Shown one piece after another: positions 32,036 through 39,989 of a DNA stretch of 64,000 nt; the first letter of the stretch is position 1; every line of letters starts with the position of its first letter. Position numbers and translations under genes: made by a program. The DNA lies in assembly GCA_021166835.1 (NCBI GenBank), contig JAJPEN010000005.1, forward strand, positions 1-64,000, written 5' to 3'. This DNA is from Burkholderiaceae bacterium. GTDB lineage: Bacteria; Pseudomonadota; Gammaproteobacteria; Burkholderiales; Burkholderiaceae. Under the pieces are notes generated by a model. That model worked only from the letters and a program-made list of their open reading frames with translations. It was not told where the DNA came from and searched no databases.

Positions 32036-32659
32036 TCACTTCCGCTCGCGCGGCACCTCCACCCGCCGGGTCACGCCGCTCGGTCCGGGGAAATCCTCGA
32101 GCAGCGCGCGGGCGAGCAGCGGCAGCACCTCCTCGGGCTGCGGGATGTAGCCGTCGCTGATCGCCGTTCCCTCGTAGACGCGCCGCGGCGGCTTCGCCGA
32201 CAGATCCTCGATCTGCAGATGCAGCCGATAGTCGTACCAGATCCGATCGCTGGCCACCGGGTAATACGACGAACCCCACCACGGGAACGGCCCGCCGAGG
32301 CTGAATCCGGCGTGCGGACCGAACGCGCCCCACCAGAAGTAGGGCTGCACCACCGGCTGGTATTCGACGACGCTGCCCATCCTGCGATCGACGCGGTAAT
32401 CGAAGGAGACGGCAAAACGCGGATCGGGCGACTGCCGGAAGCCGGCGCGCGCCAGCTCGAAACGCAGCAGATCCTCCCACTGCGCGTGCTCCAGGCTGTT
32501 GCGTTGCGGCTCGGTGCGCACGAAGCGGTAGGTGCGCGGCGCGTCGGCCGGCCACGCATTGAAAGTGGTGACCTCGCCACGCAACGGAGTCGCGCAACCG
32601 GCCAGCGCCGAGAGCGTGGCAAGCAACGCCAGCAGCAGGCAACGACGAAACGCAACCAT
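32036..32659 (-). CDS. DUF4136 lipoprotein
   Basis: 207 residues with a lipobox (LSALAGC, Cys about 22). The mature part begins VTTFNAWP and has the DUF4136 pattern YRFVRTEPQRNSLEHAQWED followed by a Trp/Pro/Gly-rich central segment and VSFDYRVDRRM. The protein is probably anchored in the outer membrane facing the periplasm. Function unknown. It is convergent with the propeptide-like gene and divergent from pepN. Confidence 0.85.
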   Translation of the reverse strand: MVAFRRCLLLALLATLSALAGCATPLRGEVTTFNAWPADAPRTYRFVRTEPQRNSLEHAQWEDLLRFELARAGFRQSPDPRFAVSFDYRVDRRMGSVVEYQPVVQPYFWWGAFGPHAGFSLGGPFPWWGSSYYPVASDRIWYDYRLHLQIEDLSAKPPRRVYEGTAISDGYIPQPEEVLPLLARALLEDFPGPSGVTRRVEVPRERK

Positions 32660-32763
32660 GGGATCGCCTCCGGCAAATGCCGCGCCCGGCTCCTTCGTCG
32701 AAGCGCGGCGCCGCGCAACCGAAGCCTTGCCGGGCCATCGGCTCGACCGCTGCGACGAGCGCT

Positions 32764-32769
32764 TACAAT
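32764..32769 (+). promoter_or_regulatory. Probable -10 element for pepN
   Basis: TACAAT lies 35 bases before the GTG start of pepN, with a poor -35-like CTCGAC 16 bases upstream (32742-32747). It is the only AT-rich hexamer of this kind in the gap between the divergent DUF4136 and pepN genes. Confidence 0.4.
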
Positions 32770-32803
32770 CGAAAGCCCTTCGCCGAAGCCCGAGCTCCGC
32801 TCC

Positions 32804-35617
32804 GTGACCGTCCATCGTACCGCCTACATGCCGCCGCCCTGGCTGGTCGACGACGTCCGGCTGGTCTTCGACCTCGATCCGCGCAACACACTGGTGCGCG
32901 CTTCGCTGTCGGTGCGCCGCAATCCGCAGGCAGCGGCCGACGCGCCGGCGGCGCTCGTCCTCGACGGCGAGCAGCTCGAGCTGCTCGAGCTGCGCATCGA
33001 CGGGCAGCCGCTGGTGCCTACCGACTACCGTCTCGACGAACGTACGCTGAGCATCGAGCACGTGCCCGAACGCTTCGAGCTGGACACCGTCGCGCGCATC
33101 GACCCGCAGGCCAACACCGCGCTGAGCGGCCTGTACGTCTCGAACGGCGGCTTCTTCACGCAGTGCGAAGCGCAGGGCTTTCGCCGCATCACCTGGTTCC
33201 CCGATCGCCCCGACGTCATGGCGCGCTACACGGTCACGCTGCGCGCGCCGCGCAACGCGTGCCCGGTATTGCTGTCCAACGGCAATCTCGTCGATGCCGG
33301 AAGCGGCGGGCCGCGCGACGCCGGCGGCGCGGTCGCGAAGGACGAATGGCATTGGGCCACCTGGCACGATCCCTTCCCGAAGCCGAGCTATCTGTTCGCC
33401 GTCGTCGCCGCGCGGCTCGCCGCGATCGAGCGGCGGCTGCGCACGCGCTCCGGTCGCGAGGTGCTGCTCCAGGTATGGGTGGAGCCGGGCAACGAGGCGC
33501 GCGCCGGCCACGCGATGGATTCGCTCGAGCGGGCGATCCGCTGGGACGAACAGCGCTTCGGCCTCGAGCTGGATCTCGATCGCTTCATGATCGTCGCGGT
33601 GAGCGACTTCAACATGGGGGCGATGGAGAACAAGGGGCTGAACATCTTCAACGCGAAGTACGTCTTCGCCGATCCGCACATCGCCACCGACGCCGATTTC
33701 GCCGCGGTCGAGTCGGTGGTAGGACACGAGTATTTCCACAACTGGACGGGCAACCGCGTCACCTGCCGCGACTGGTTCCAGCTCACGCTGAAGGAAGGCC
33801 TCACGGTCTTTCGCGACCAGGAGTTCTCGGCCGACATGCTGGCGGCGCGGAGCGCCGGCGCGACGGTGGTAAGCGCGGGCGCGACGGTGGTGAGCGCGGG
33901 CGCGACGACTGTAAGCGCGGGCGCGACGACTGCGAGCGCGGGCGCCGCGAGCGCCCGCGCCGTGAAACGCATCGAGGACGTCCGCGTGCTGCGCTCGGCG
34001 CAGTTCGCCGAGGACGCCGGGCCGATGGCGCACCCGATCCGCCCCGACGCGTACGAGGAAATCGACAACTTCTACACGGTCACCGTCTACGAGAAAGGCG
34101 CCGAAGTCATCCGGATGCTGCAGACGTTCACCGGACGCGACGGCTTCCGTCGCGGCCTCGACCTGTACTTCGCGCGTCACGACGGCCAGGCGGTCACCTG
34201 CGACGACTTCGTCTCGGCGATAGCCGACGCCAACGGCCAGCAGTTCGAGCAGTTCCGCCTCTGGTACTCGCAGGCCGGCACCCCGCGCGTGCGCGCGCGC
34301 GGCCGCTACGATGCCGCCGCCCGGCGCTACACGCTCGAACTCGAACAGCGAACCCCGCCCACTCCCGGCCAGCCGCTGAAGCTGCCGTTGCACATTCCCT
34401 TCGCCGTCGGTCTGGTCGGGCGCGGCGACGGACGCGACCGGCCGCTGCGCATCTCCGAACTCGCCGACGCAGGCGCGCGGCCCGTGCATGCGCGGGCCGG
34501 CGAAACCGGCGAGCACACCGCCGTGCTCGAGCTGACGCAGGCGCGGCACGTGTTCGTCTTCGACGACGTCGACGTCGAACCGCTGCCCTCGCTCGCGCGC
34601 GACTTCTCCGCGCCGATCGTCGTCGAGCACGATTACGACGACGACGCGCTCGCGCTGCTCGCCGCGCACGACAGCGATCCATTCAACCGCTGGGAAGCGC
34701 TGCAGCGCTTCGTCGTCGCCAGCATCCTCGCCGTGCTCGCCGGCGCCGATGCGCAGCAGCGCTGCGTCCCGCTGGTGCGGACGGTCGGCGCGCTGCTGCG
34801 CGACGAGGCGCTCGATCCGGCCTTTCGCGAGCAGCTCTTCACGCTGCCGTCGGAAGGCTTCGTCGCCGAGCAACTCGAAGTGGTCGACCCGTCGGCCTTG
34901 CGCGCCGCGCGCAACGCCGTGCGCGAGTGCCTGGCGAACGCACTCGGCGTGGACTGGCGCAACGCATGGTCGGCGTGCAACGACGGCGCGCCGTATTCGC
35001 CCGATCCCGCGGCGGCCGGCCGACGCGCGCTGAAGAACGCGTCGCTCGCGTACTGGGTCGAAACGCAGGCGCGCGAGGCGATCGGCGCCGCCGTCGCGCA
35101 GTTCGACACCGCCGACAACATGACCGACGGCATCGGCGCGCTGCACGCGCTGCTGCGCACGGCGGGCGCGCCGCGCGACGACGCGCTCGCGCGTTTCGCC
35201 GCGCGTCACGCCGACGAACCGCTCGTGCTCGACAAGTGGTTCGCGCTGCAGGCGACGATGCAGCGCCAGCCGGGCGACGCACCGGTGCTCGACCGCGTGC
35301 GCGAGTTGATGCGCCATCCGGCGTTCTCGATGCGCAACCCGAACCGGCTGCGCGCACTCGTCGGCAGCTTCTGCAACGGCAACCTCGCCGAGTTCCATGC
35401 CGCCGACGGCTCGGGCTACGACTTCTGGGTCGAACGCGTGCTCGAGGCCGACGCATTGAATCCGCAGGTCGCCGCGCGCCTGGCGCGCGCGCTCGATCGC
35501 TGGCGCAAGTTCGAACCCGGCCGGCAGGCGCTGATGCGCGCGGCGCTCGAACGCGTCGCGCAGCATCGGCCGCTGTCGAACGACGTGCGAGAGATCGTCG
35601 ACAAGGCGCTCGCCTGA
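32804..35617 (+). CDS. pepN: Aminopeptidase N
   Basis: About 937 residues, starting at GTG 32804 (ATG 32828 is the alternative). An M1-family zinc aminopeptidase with GAMENKGLN for substrate binding and HEYFH plus Glu331 (His308, His312, Glu331; catalytic Glu309). It removes N-terminal residues from peptides in the cytoplasm. The odd feature is residues 350-382: right after the conserved FRDQEFSADM, four copies of a seven-residue SAGATVV-type repeat are inserted before the conserved AVKRIEDVRVLR. Other PepN proteins join these two segments directly. The repeat is in frame, so the protein could remain active. Confidence 0.95.
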   Translation: MTVHRTAYMPPPWLVDDVRLVFDLDPRNTLVRASLSVRRNPQAAADAPAALVLDGEQLELLELRIDGQPLVPTDYRLDERTLSIEHVPERFELDTVARIDPQANTALSGLYVSNGGFFTQCEAQGFRRITWFPDRPDVMARYTVTLRAPRNACPVLLSNGNLVDAGSGGPRDAGGAVAKDEWHWATWHDPFPKPSYLFAVVAARLAAIERRLRTRSGREVLLQVWVEPGNEARAGHAMDSLERAIRWDEQRFGLELDLDRFMIVAVSDFNMGAMENKGLNIFNAKYVFADPHIATDADFAAVESVVGHEYFHNWTGNRVTCRDWFQLTLKEGLTVFRDQEFSADMLAARSAGATVVSAGATVVSAGATTVSAGATTASAGAASARAVKRIEDVRVLRSAQFAEDAGPMAHPIRPDAYEEIDNFYTVTVYEKGAEVIRMLQTFTGRDGFRRGLDLYFARHDGQAVTCDDFVSAIADANGQQFEQFRLWYSQAGTPRVRARGRYDAAARRYTLELEQRTPPTPGQPLKLPLHIPFAVGLVGRGDGRDRPLRISELADAGARPVHARAGETGEHTAVLELTQARHVFVFDDVDVEPLPSLARDFSAPIVVEHDYDDDALALLAAHDSDPFNRWEALQRFVVASILAVLAGADAQQRCVPLVRTVGALLRDEALDPAFREQLFTLPSEGFVAEQLEVVDPSALRAARNAVRECLANALGVDWRNAWSACNDGAPYSPDPAAAGRRALKNASLAYWVETQAREAIGAAVAQFDTADNMTDGIGALHALLRTAGAPRDDALARFAARHADEPLVLDKWFALQATMQRQPGDAPVLDRVRELMRHPAFSMRNPNRLRALVGSFCNGNLAEFHAADGSGYDFWVERVLEADALNPQVAARLARALDRWRKFEPGRQALMRAALERVAQHRPLSNDVREIVDKALA
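33851..33949 (+). repeat. In-frame 21-bp tandem repeats inside pepN
   Basis: Four 21-bp units (33851-33871, 33872-33892, 33893-33913, 33914-33934) and a partial fifth encode SAGATVV, SAGATVV, SAGATTV, SAGATTA and SAGAA. Neighbouring copies are nearly identical, which suggests recent expansion. They lie about 19 residues after the last zinc ligand. Confidence 0.92.
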
Positions 35618-35647
35618 GACCCCATTCCATTGCCCGCAGGAGCCGCC

Positions 35648-36655
35648 ATGCCGCCCCGCCCCGTCAGCCTCACCCAGTACCTCGTCGAGAAGCAGCGCGA
35701 GAAGGGGCTCATTCCCACCGAGTTGCGCATGCTGCTCGAGGTGATCGCACGCACCTGCAAGCGCATCGGCATCGCGGTGTCCAAAGGCGCGCTCGCCGAC
35801 TGTCTCGGCGAAGCGGGTTCATCGAACGTGCAGGGCGAATCGCAGAAGAAGCTCGACGTCATCGCCAACGAGGCGCTGCTCGAGGCGAACGAATGGGGCG
35901 GCAACCTCGCCGCCATGGCGTCCGAGGAGATGGACCATCCGTATCCGATTCCGAACCGCTATCCGAAAGGCGAGTTCCTGCTGCTCTACGACCCGCTGGA
36001 CGGCTCGTCGAACATCGACGTCAACGTCTCGGTAGGCACGATCTTCTCGGTGCTGCGACTGCCGGAAGGCGTGAAGGACCCGGACGAGACGCACTTCCTG
36101 CAACCGGGCGTGAAGCAGGTGGCGGCAGGCTACGCGGTCTACGGCCCGTCGACGCTGCTCGTGCTCACCGTCGGCGACGGCGTTGCCTGCTTCACGCTCG
36201 ATCGCGAGCCGGGCGCGTGGATGCTCACCGCCGATCGGATGCGCATTCCCGAAAGCACGCGCGAATTCGCGATCAACGCATCGAACGCGCGTCACTGGGA
36301 GCCGCCGGTCAAGCGCTACATCGACGAGCTGCTCGCCGGCAAGGACGGCCCGCGCGGCGTCGATTTCAACATGCGCTGGGTCGCGTCGATGGTCGCCGAC
36401 GTGCATCGCATCATGACGCGCGGCGGCATCTTCCTCTACCCGCGCGACAACCGCGATCCCTCGAAGCCCGGCAAGCTGCGCCTGCTCTACGAAGCGAACC
36501 CGATGTCCTTCCTCGTCGAGCAGGCCGGGGGCGCCGCCACCAACGGCCTGCAGCGGATCACGGAGATCGTGCCGGCGAAGCTGCACGAGCGCGTGGCGGT
36601 GATCCTCGGATCGAAGGAGGAAGTCGAGCGCGTCACCGCGTATCACCGCGGCTGA
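35648..36655 (+). CDS. fbp: Class I fructose-1,6-bisphosphatase
   Basis: 335 residues from ATG 35648, with AGGAG nearby. The metal and phosphate site [12 protein letters not shown] is at about residues 115-126, with [17 protein letters not shown] near the C-terminus as in class I enzymes. It hydrolyses fructose 1,6-bisphosphate in gluconeogenesis or the Calvin cycle. It follows pepN by 30 bases and its end overlaps the convergent apbE gene by 23 bases. Confidence 0.95.
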   Translation: MPPRPVSLTQYLVEKQREKGLIPTELRMLLEVIARTCKRIGIAVSKGALADCLGEAGSSNVQGESQKKLDVIANEALLEANEWGGNLAAMASEEMDHPYPIPNRYPKGEFLLLYDPLDGSSNIDVNVSVGTIFSVLRLPEGVKDPDETHFLQPGVKQVAAGYAVYGPSTLLVLTVGDGVACFTLDREPGAWMLTADRMRIPESTREFAINASNARHWEPPVKRYIDELLAGKDGPRGVDFNMRWVASMVADVHRIMTRGGIFLYPRDNRDPSKPGKLRLLYEANPMSFLVEQAGGAATNGLQRITEIVPAKLHERVAVILGSKEEVERVTAYHRG

Positions 36656-37658
36656 GCGGCTCGATGCGGCGCGCGAGCGCCGCAGAAACCCAGGCCCCGC
36701 CGTCCTCGCGCACGAACAGCGCCTGATCGACGCCGCAGCGCCCGAGCAGGGCCGCGGCACGCGCGGGGCCGGCGACCATCGCGGCAGCACCCAGGCCGTT
36801 GACGTCGGCGGCACGACGCGCGACCAGCGTGACGCCGTGGATGCCGCGCGTCGGCCTGCCGGTGGCGGGGTCGATCACATGGTGATAGCGCCGACCCTCG
36901 TGCATCACGAAGCGCTCGTAGTCGCCCGACGAGGCCACCACCCCCTCGTGCAGCGGCACGATCGCCATCAGGCGGTCGGGAACGGCGGCGTCGCGCACGC
37001 CGATGCGCCAGGGACGGCCATCGGCGCGGGCCGACGCGAACACGTCGCCGCCGCCGTTCACCAGCGCGCCGCGCACGCCGTGGTCGCCCAGCGTCTCGAG
37101 CCCGGCCTCGAGGATCGGCAGCTTGGCGATTCCGCCCAGGTCGAGCTGCGTCATCGGATCGTCGATCCGGGCGGTGCCCCGCTGCATGTCGAGCACGAGG
37201 TGCTGCATGCCCACGTGCCCGAGTGCCGAGCGCACCGACGCCTCGTCGGGCACGCCGCCGCTGGCGGCAGCAGCGCCGGGCGTGAGACTGCCGACGGTGG
37301 GATCGAAGGCGCCCGCGGTGCGCCGGTGCACCGCTCTCGCCTGCTGCAGCACCGCCATCATCTCGATGGGCACCGGCACCGCATGAGCGCCGGCCGCCCG
37401 ATTGAGCATGCCGAGATCGCTGTCCGGATCGAAGCGGCTCATCCGTGCCGCGAGGCTTTCCATCCGCGCGAAAGCCAGCGCGACCGCCGCCTCGACGCCG
37501 GGCTGGCCGCCGTCGGCGACGGTGATGTCGACCCAGGTGCCCATCAGGGCGCGACGCACGTTCAACGGCGCGGCCGCAGCGAGAACGGGCAGCGGCAGCA
37601 GCGGCGCGACGGCCAGCGCGCGTGCGAGGTTGCGGCGGGAGATTCGAAAGGCATCCAT
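36633..37658 (-). CDS. apbE: FAD:protein FMN transferase (ApbE/NosX-like)
   Basis: About 341 residues from ATG 37658 (ATG 37685 possible). A twin-arginine signal ([15 protein letters not shown]) directs export. The ApbE fold shows [37 protein letters not shown], the Mg/FAD-binding GGGDVFAS and [11 protein letters not shown]. It links FMN to a Thr/Ser in SGAT-type motifs of periplasmic proteins. NosR in this cluster has that motif (Thr175), so NosR is the likely substrate, as with NosX elsewhere. It diverges from nosZ across the FNR-type boxes. Confidence 0.9.
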   Translation of the reverse strand: MDAFRISRRNLARALAVAPLLPLPVLAAAAPLNVRRALMGTWVDITVADGGQPGVEAAVALAFARMESLAARMSRFDPDSDLGMLNRAAGAHAVPVPIEMMAVLQQARAVHRRTAGAFDPTVGSLTPGAAAASGGVPDEASVRSALGHVGMQHLVLDMQRGTARIDDPMTQLDLGGIAKLPILEAGLETLGDHGVRGALVNGGGDVFASARADGRPWRIGVRDAAVPDRLMAIVPLHEGVVASSGDYERFVMHEGRRYHHVIDPATGRPTRGIHGVTLVARRAADVNGLGAAAMVAGPARAAALLGRCGVDQALFVREDGGAWVSAALARRIEPLSRGDTR

Positions 37659-37785
37659 GTTCGTTGCCTGCAAAAGCTTCGGCATCTGCCGATGACCGTC
37701 GCGTGCATGGCGACGAATGCAGCGGCGTGACGAACGAATTCTGCAGCGTCGAAGGTACAGCGGCCGCTACCTGTCTCCAGTGCGA

Positions 37786-37799
37786 TTGACTTCGGTCAA
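37786..37799. promoter_or_regulatory. FNR/DNR/NnrR-type box upstream of nosZ
   Basis: TTGACTTCGGTCAA is a perfect TTGAC-N4-GTCAA palindrome, 170 bases before the nosZ start and 128 bases from the apbE start. Nos clusters are generally controlled by FNR/DNR/NnrR regulators through this type of site. It could act on nosZ, apbE or both. Confidence 0.8.
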
Positions 37800-37826
37800 C
37801 GCCGGATACGCGCACGCCTTCGCGGG

Positions 37827-37840
37827 TTGACGCGCCTCAA
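37827..37840. promoter_or_regulatory. Second, imperfect FNR-type box upstream of nosZ
   Basis: TTGACGCGCCTCAA matches the same consensus with one changed base in the right half-site. Its centre is 41 bases downstream of the first box, about four helical turns, so two dimers could sit on the same DNA face. No clear -10 is seen at the spacing expected for either. Confidence 0.5.
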
Positions 37841-37969
37841 ACGACGAGGCACGCAGCGAGCGCAGCGTTGCAGCGTGATCCACGACGTCCGCTTCCGACG
37901 TTCGCTTCCGAAGTTCGCTTCGTTTCCCCGCTGCTCCTCCTCGTCAACAACCGAAAAAGTGTTCCTGCC

Positions 37970-39910
37970 ATGAGCGACAAGCCCTCTTGCCCGTCCGAAA
38001 CGACCGAAGGTCTGGGACGCCGCCGTTTCCTGAGTACCGCCGCCGTTGCCAGCCTCGCCGGCGTCGGCCTGGCCGCCTGCAACGACAACCGCCAGCAGGC
38101 CGCCGCACCCGCCCCGGCAAACGCGTCCGCTGCGGCCGCGCCGGCCGCAAGCCCTGCCGCGAACGTGCACCTGAAGCCGGGCGAACTCGACACCTACTAC
38201 GGCCTGTGGAGCGGCGGCCATACCGGCGACGTGCGCGTGCTCGGCATGCCCTCGGGACGCGAAATCCTTCGCGTGCCGTGCTTCGTGCCCGATGCCCTGG
38301 TCGGCTGGGGCATCACCAACGAGAGCAAGGCGGTGATGGGTACCCGGCCCGACGGCAGCCTGCGCTATACCGTCGGCGACACCCATCACATCCACGCCTC
38401 GTACAAGAACGGCGACTACGACGGCCGCTACGCGTGGATCAACGACAAGATCAATGGCCGGCTCGCGCGCATCCGGCTCGACTACTTCGTCTGCGACAAG
38501 ATCACCGAGATCCCGAACATCCAGGGCTTCCACGGCATCTTCCCGGACAAGCGCGACCCGGTCGACCCGGCGATCGACCACACCACGCGGGTGTTCTGCG
38601 GCGGCGAGTTCCACATCCCGCTGCCCAACGACGGCACGGACCTCGACGCCATCGACAAGTACCGCGCGTTGTTCACCTGCGTCGACGCGGAGTCGATGCA
38701 GGTGCGCTGGCAGGTGCTGATCGACGGCAACTGCGACCTGGTCGCCAGCTCGTTCGACGGCAAGCTCGCCGCATCGAACCAGTACAACACCGAGAACGGC
38801 GCACAGTTCGCCGACATGATGTCGGCCGAGCGCGATGCCTGCGTGTTCTTCAACATCGCGCGCATCGAGCAGGCGGTGAAGGACGGCCGGTTCAAGACCT
38901 ACGGCGACAGCAAGGTACCGGTGGTCGACGGTACCCACGACGCGAACAAGGATCCGAAGACCGCGCTGACCGCTTACGTGAGCGTTCCCAAGAACCCGCA
39001 CGGCGTGAACGCCAGCCCCGACGGCAAGTACTTCGTGTGCTCGGGCAAGCTCTCGCCGACGGTCACCGTGATCGAATTGGCGAAGGTGCTCGACTGGTTC
39101 GACGGCAAGCTCGAGAAGCTCGACGATTCCATCGCCGCGGAAGTGGAAGTCGGCCTCGGTCCGCTGCACACCGCCTTCGACGGCCGCGGCAACGCCTACA
39201 CCACGCTGTTCCTCGACAGCCAGGTGGTCAAGTGGAACGTGGATGCCGCCATCAAGTTCCACGGCGGCGACAAGAGCGCCAAGTACGTGGTCGACCGGCT
39301 CGACGTCCACTTCCAGCCGGGGCACATCAATGCCTCGCAGTCGGAGACGGTGAAGGCCGACGGCAAGTGGCTCGCGGTCGGCTGCAAGTTCTCGAAGGAC
39401 CGCTTCCTGCCGGTCGGGCCGCTTCATCCGGAGAACGAGCAGCTGATCGACATCTCCGGCGAAAAGATGGTGCTGGTGGCCGATCATTCGGTGCGCGGCG
39501 AGCCGCACGACTTCATCATCTTCCGGCGAGAACTGCTGCGGCCCAAGCAGGTCTACGCGCTCGAGGACTTCCCCAACGCGGTGAAGGACGCCGCCGAGGC
39601 CGGCGTGTTCCGCGACGGCAGGAAGGTGCACGTGAAGCTCACGTCGCAGGCGCCCAACTTCAGCCTCCCCGAGTTCAAGGTGAAGAAGGGCGACGAGGTC
39701 ACGCTGACGCTGACCAACCTGGACAAGATCGAAGACCTGACGCACGGCTTCGCGATCCCGAAGTACAACGTCAACTTCATCGTCAATCCGCAGGAGACCA
39801 AGTCGGTCACCTTCGTCGCCGACCGGCCGGGCGTGTACTGGTGCTACTGCACGCATTTCTGCCACGCGCTGCACCTCGAGATGCGTTCGCGCCTGATCGT
39901 CGAAGCCTGA
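37970..39910 (+). CDS. nosZ: Nitrous-oxide reductase (Tat-dependent, clade I type)
   Basis: 646 residues. A twin-arginine signal (GRRRFLSTAAVASLAGVGLA) and typical length indicate the clade I enzyme. The beta-propeller holds the CuZ histidines, of which His139-His140 (GDTHHIH) are plainly visible. The C-terminal cupredoxin carries the CuA ligands Cys627, Cys631, His635 and Met638 in the pattern CxxxCxxxHxxM. It reduces N2O to N2 in the periplasm. An extra cysteine, Cys625, lies two residues before the CuA motif. ATG 37970 is chosen because the Tat signal starts just after it. Confidence 0.97.
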   Translation: MSDKPSCPSETTEGLGRRRFLSTAAVASLAGVGLAACNDNRQQAAAPAPANASAAAAPAASPAANVHLKPGELDTYYGLWSGGHTGDVRVLGMPSGREILRVPCFVPDALVGWGITNESKAVMGTRPDGSLRYTVGDTHHIHASYKNGDYDGRYAWINDKINGRLARIRLDYFVCDKITEIPNIQGFHGIFPDKRDPVDPAIDHTTRVFCGGEFHIPLPNDGTDLDAIDKYRALFTCVDAESMQVRWQVLIDGNCDLVASSFDGKLAASNQYNTENGAQFADMMSAERDACVFFNIARIEQAVKDGRFKTYGDSKVPVVDGTHDANKDPKTALTAYVSVPKNPHGVNASPDGKYFVCSGKLSPTVTVIELAKVLDWFDGKLEKLDDSIAAEVEVGLGPLHTAFDGRGNAYTTLFLDSQVVKWNVDAAIKFHGGDKSAKYVVDRLDVHFQPGHINASQSETVKADGKWLAVGCKFSKDRFLPVGPLHPENEQLIDISGEKMVLVADHSVRGEPHDFIIFRRELLRPKQVYALEDFPNAVKDAAEAGVFRDGRKVHVKLTSQAPNFSLPEFKVKKGDEVTLTLTNLDKIEDLTHGFAIPKYNVNFIVNPQETKSVTFVADRPGVYWCYCTHFCHALHLEMRSRLIVEA

Positions 39911-39947
39911 GCACTTGCCCTAAGCACCTGTCCTGCACTTCTGCATC

Positions 39948-39978
39948 GGGCGGCCGCGGCAACCGGCCGCGGCCGCCC
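39948..39978 (+). other. Strong intercistronic hairpin between nosZ and nosR
   Basis: Perfect 13-base arms (39948-39960 and 39966-39978), all G and C, close over the 5-base loop AACCG. The stem ends 11 bases before the nosR start codon and no Shine-Dalgarno is visible between. It could end part of the nosZ transcripts, protect their 3' end, or limit nosR translation. No T-run follows. Confidence 0.75.
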
Positions 39979-39989
39979 CTACCGTCCGC

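Noticed and set aside
33851..33949. Regular repeat array considered as CRISPR or recombination site
   Set aside because: Units are contiguous with no spacers, all in the pepN reading frame and coding for a uniform peptide.
37841..37969. Upstream extension of the nosZ frame to 37868
   Set aside because: The extra 34 residues are Arg/Pro-rich without family support, and the Tat signal starts just after ATG 37970.
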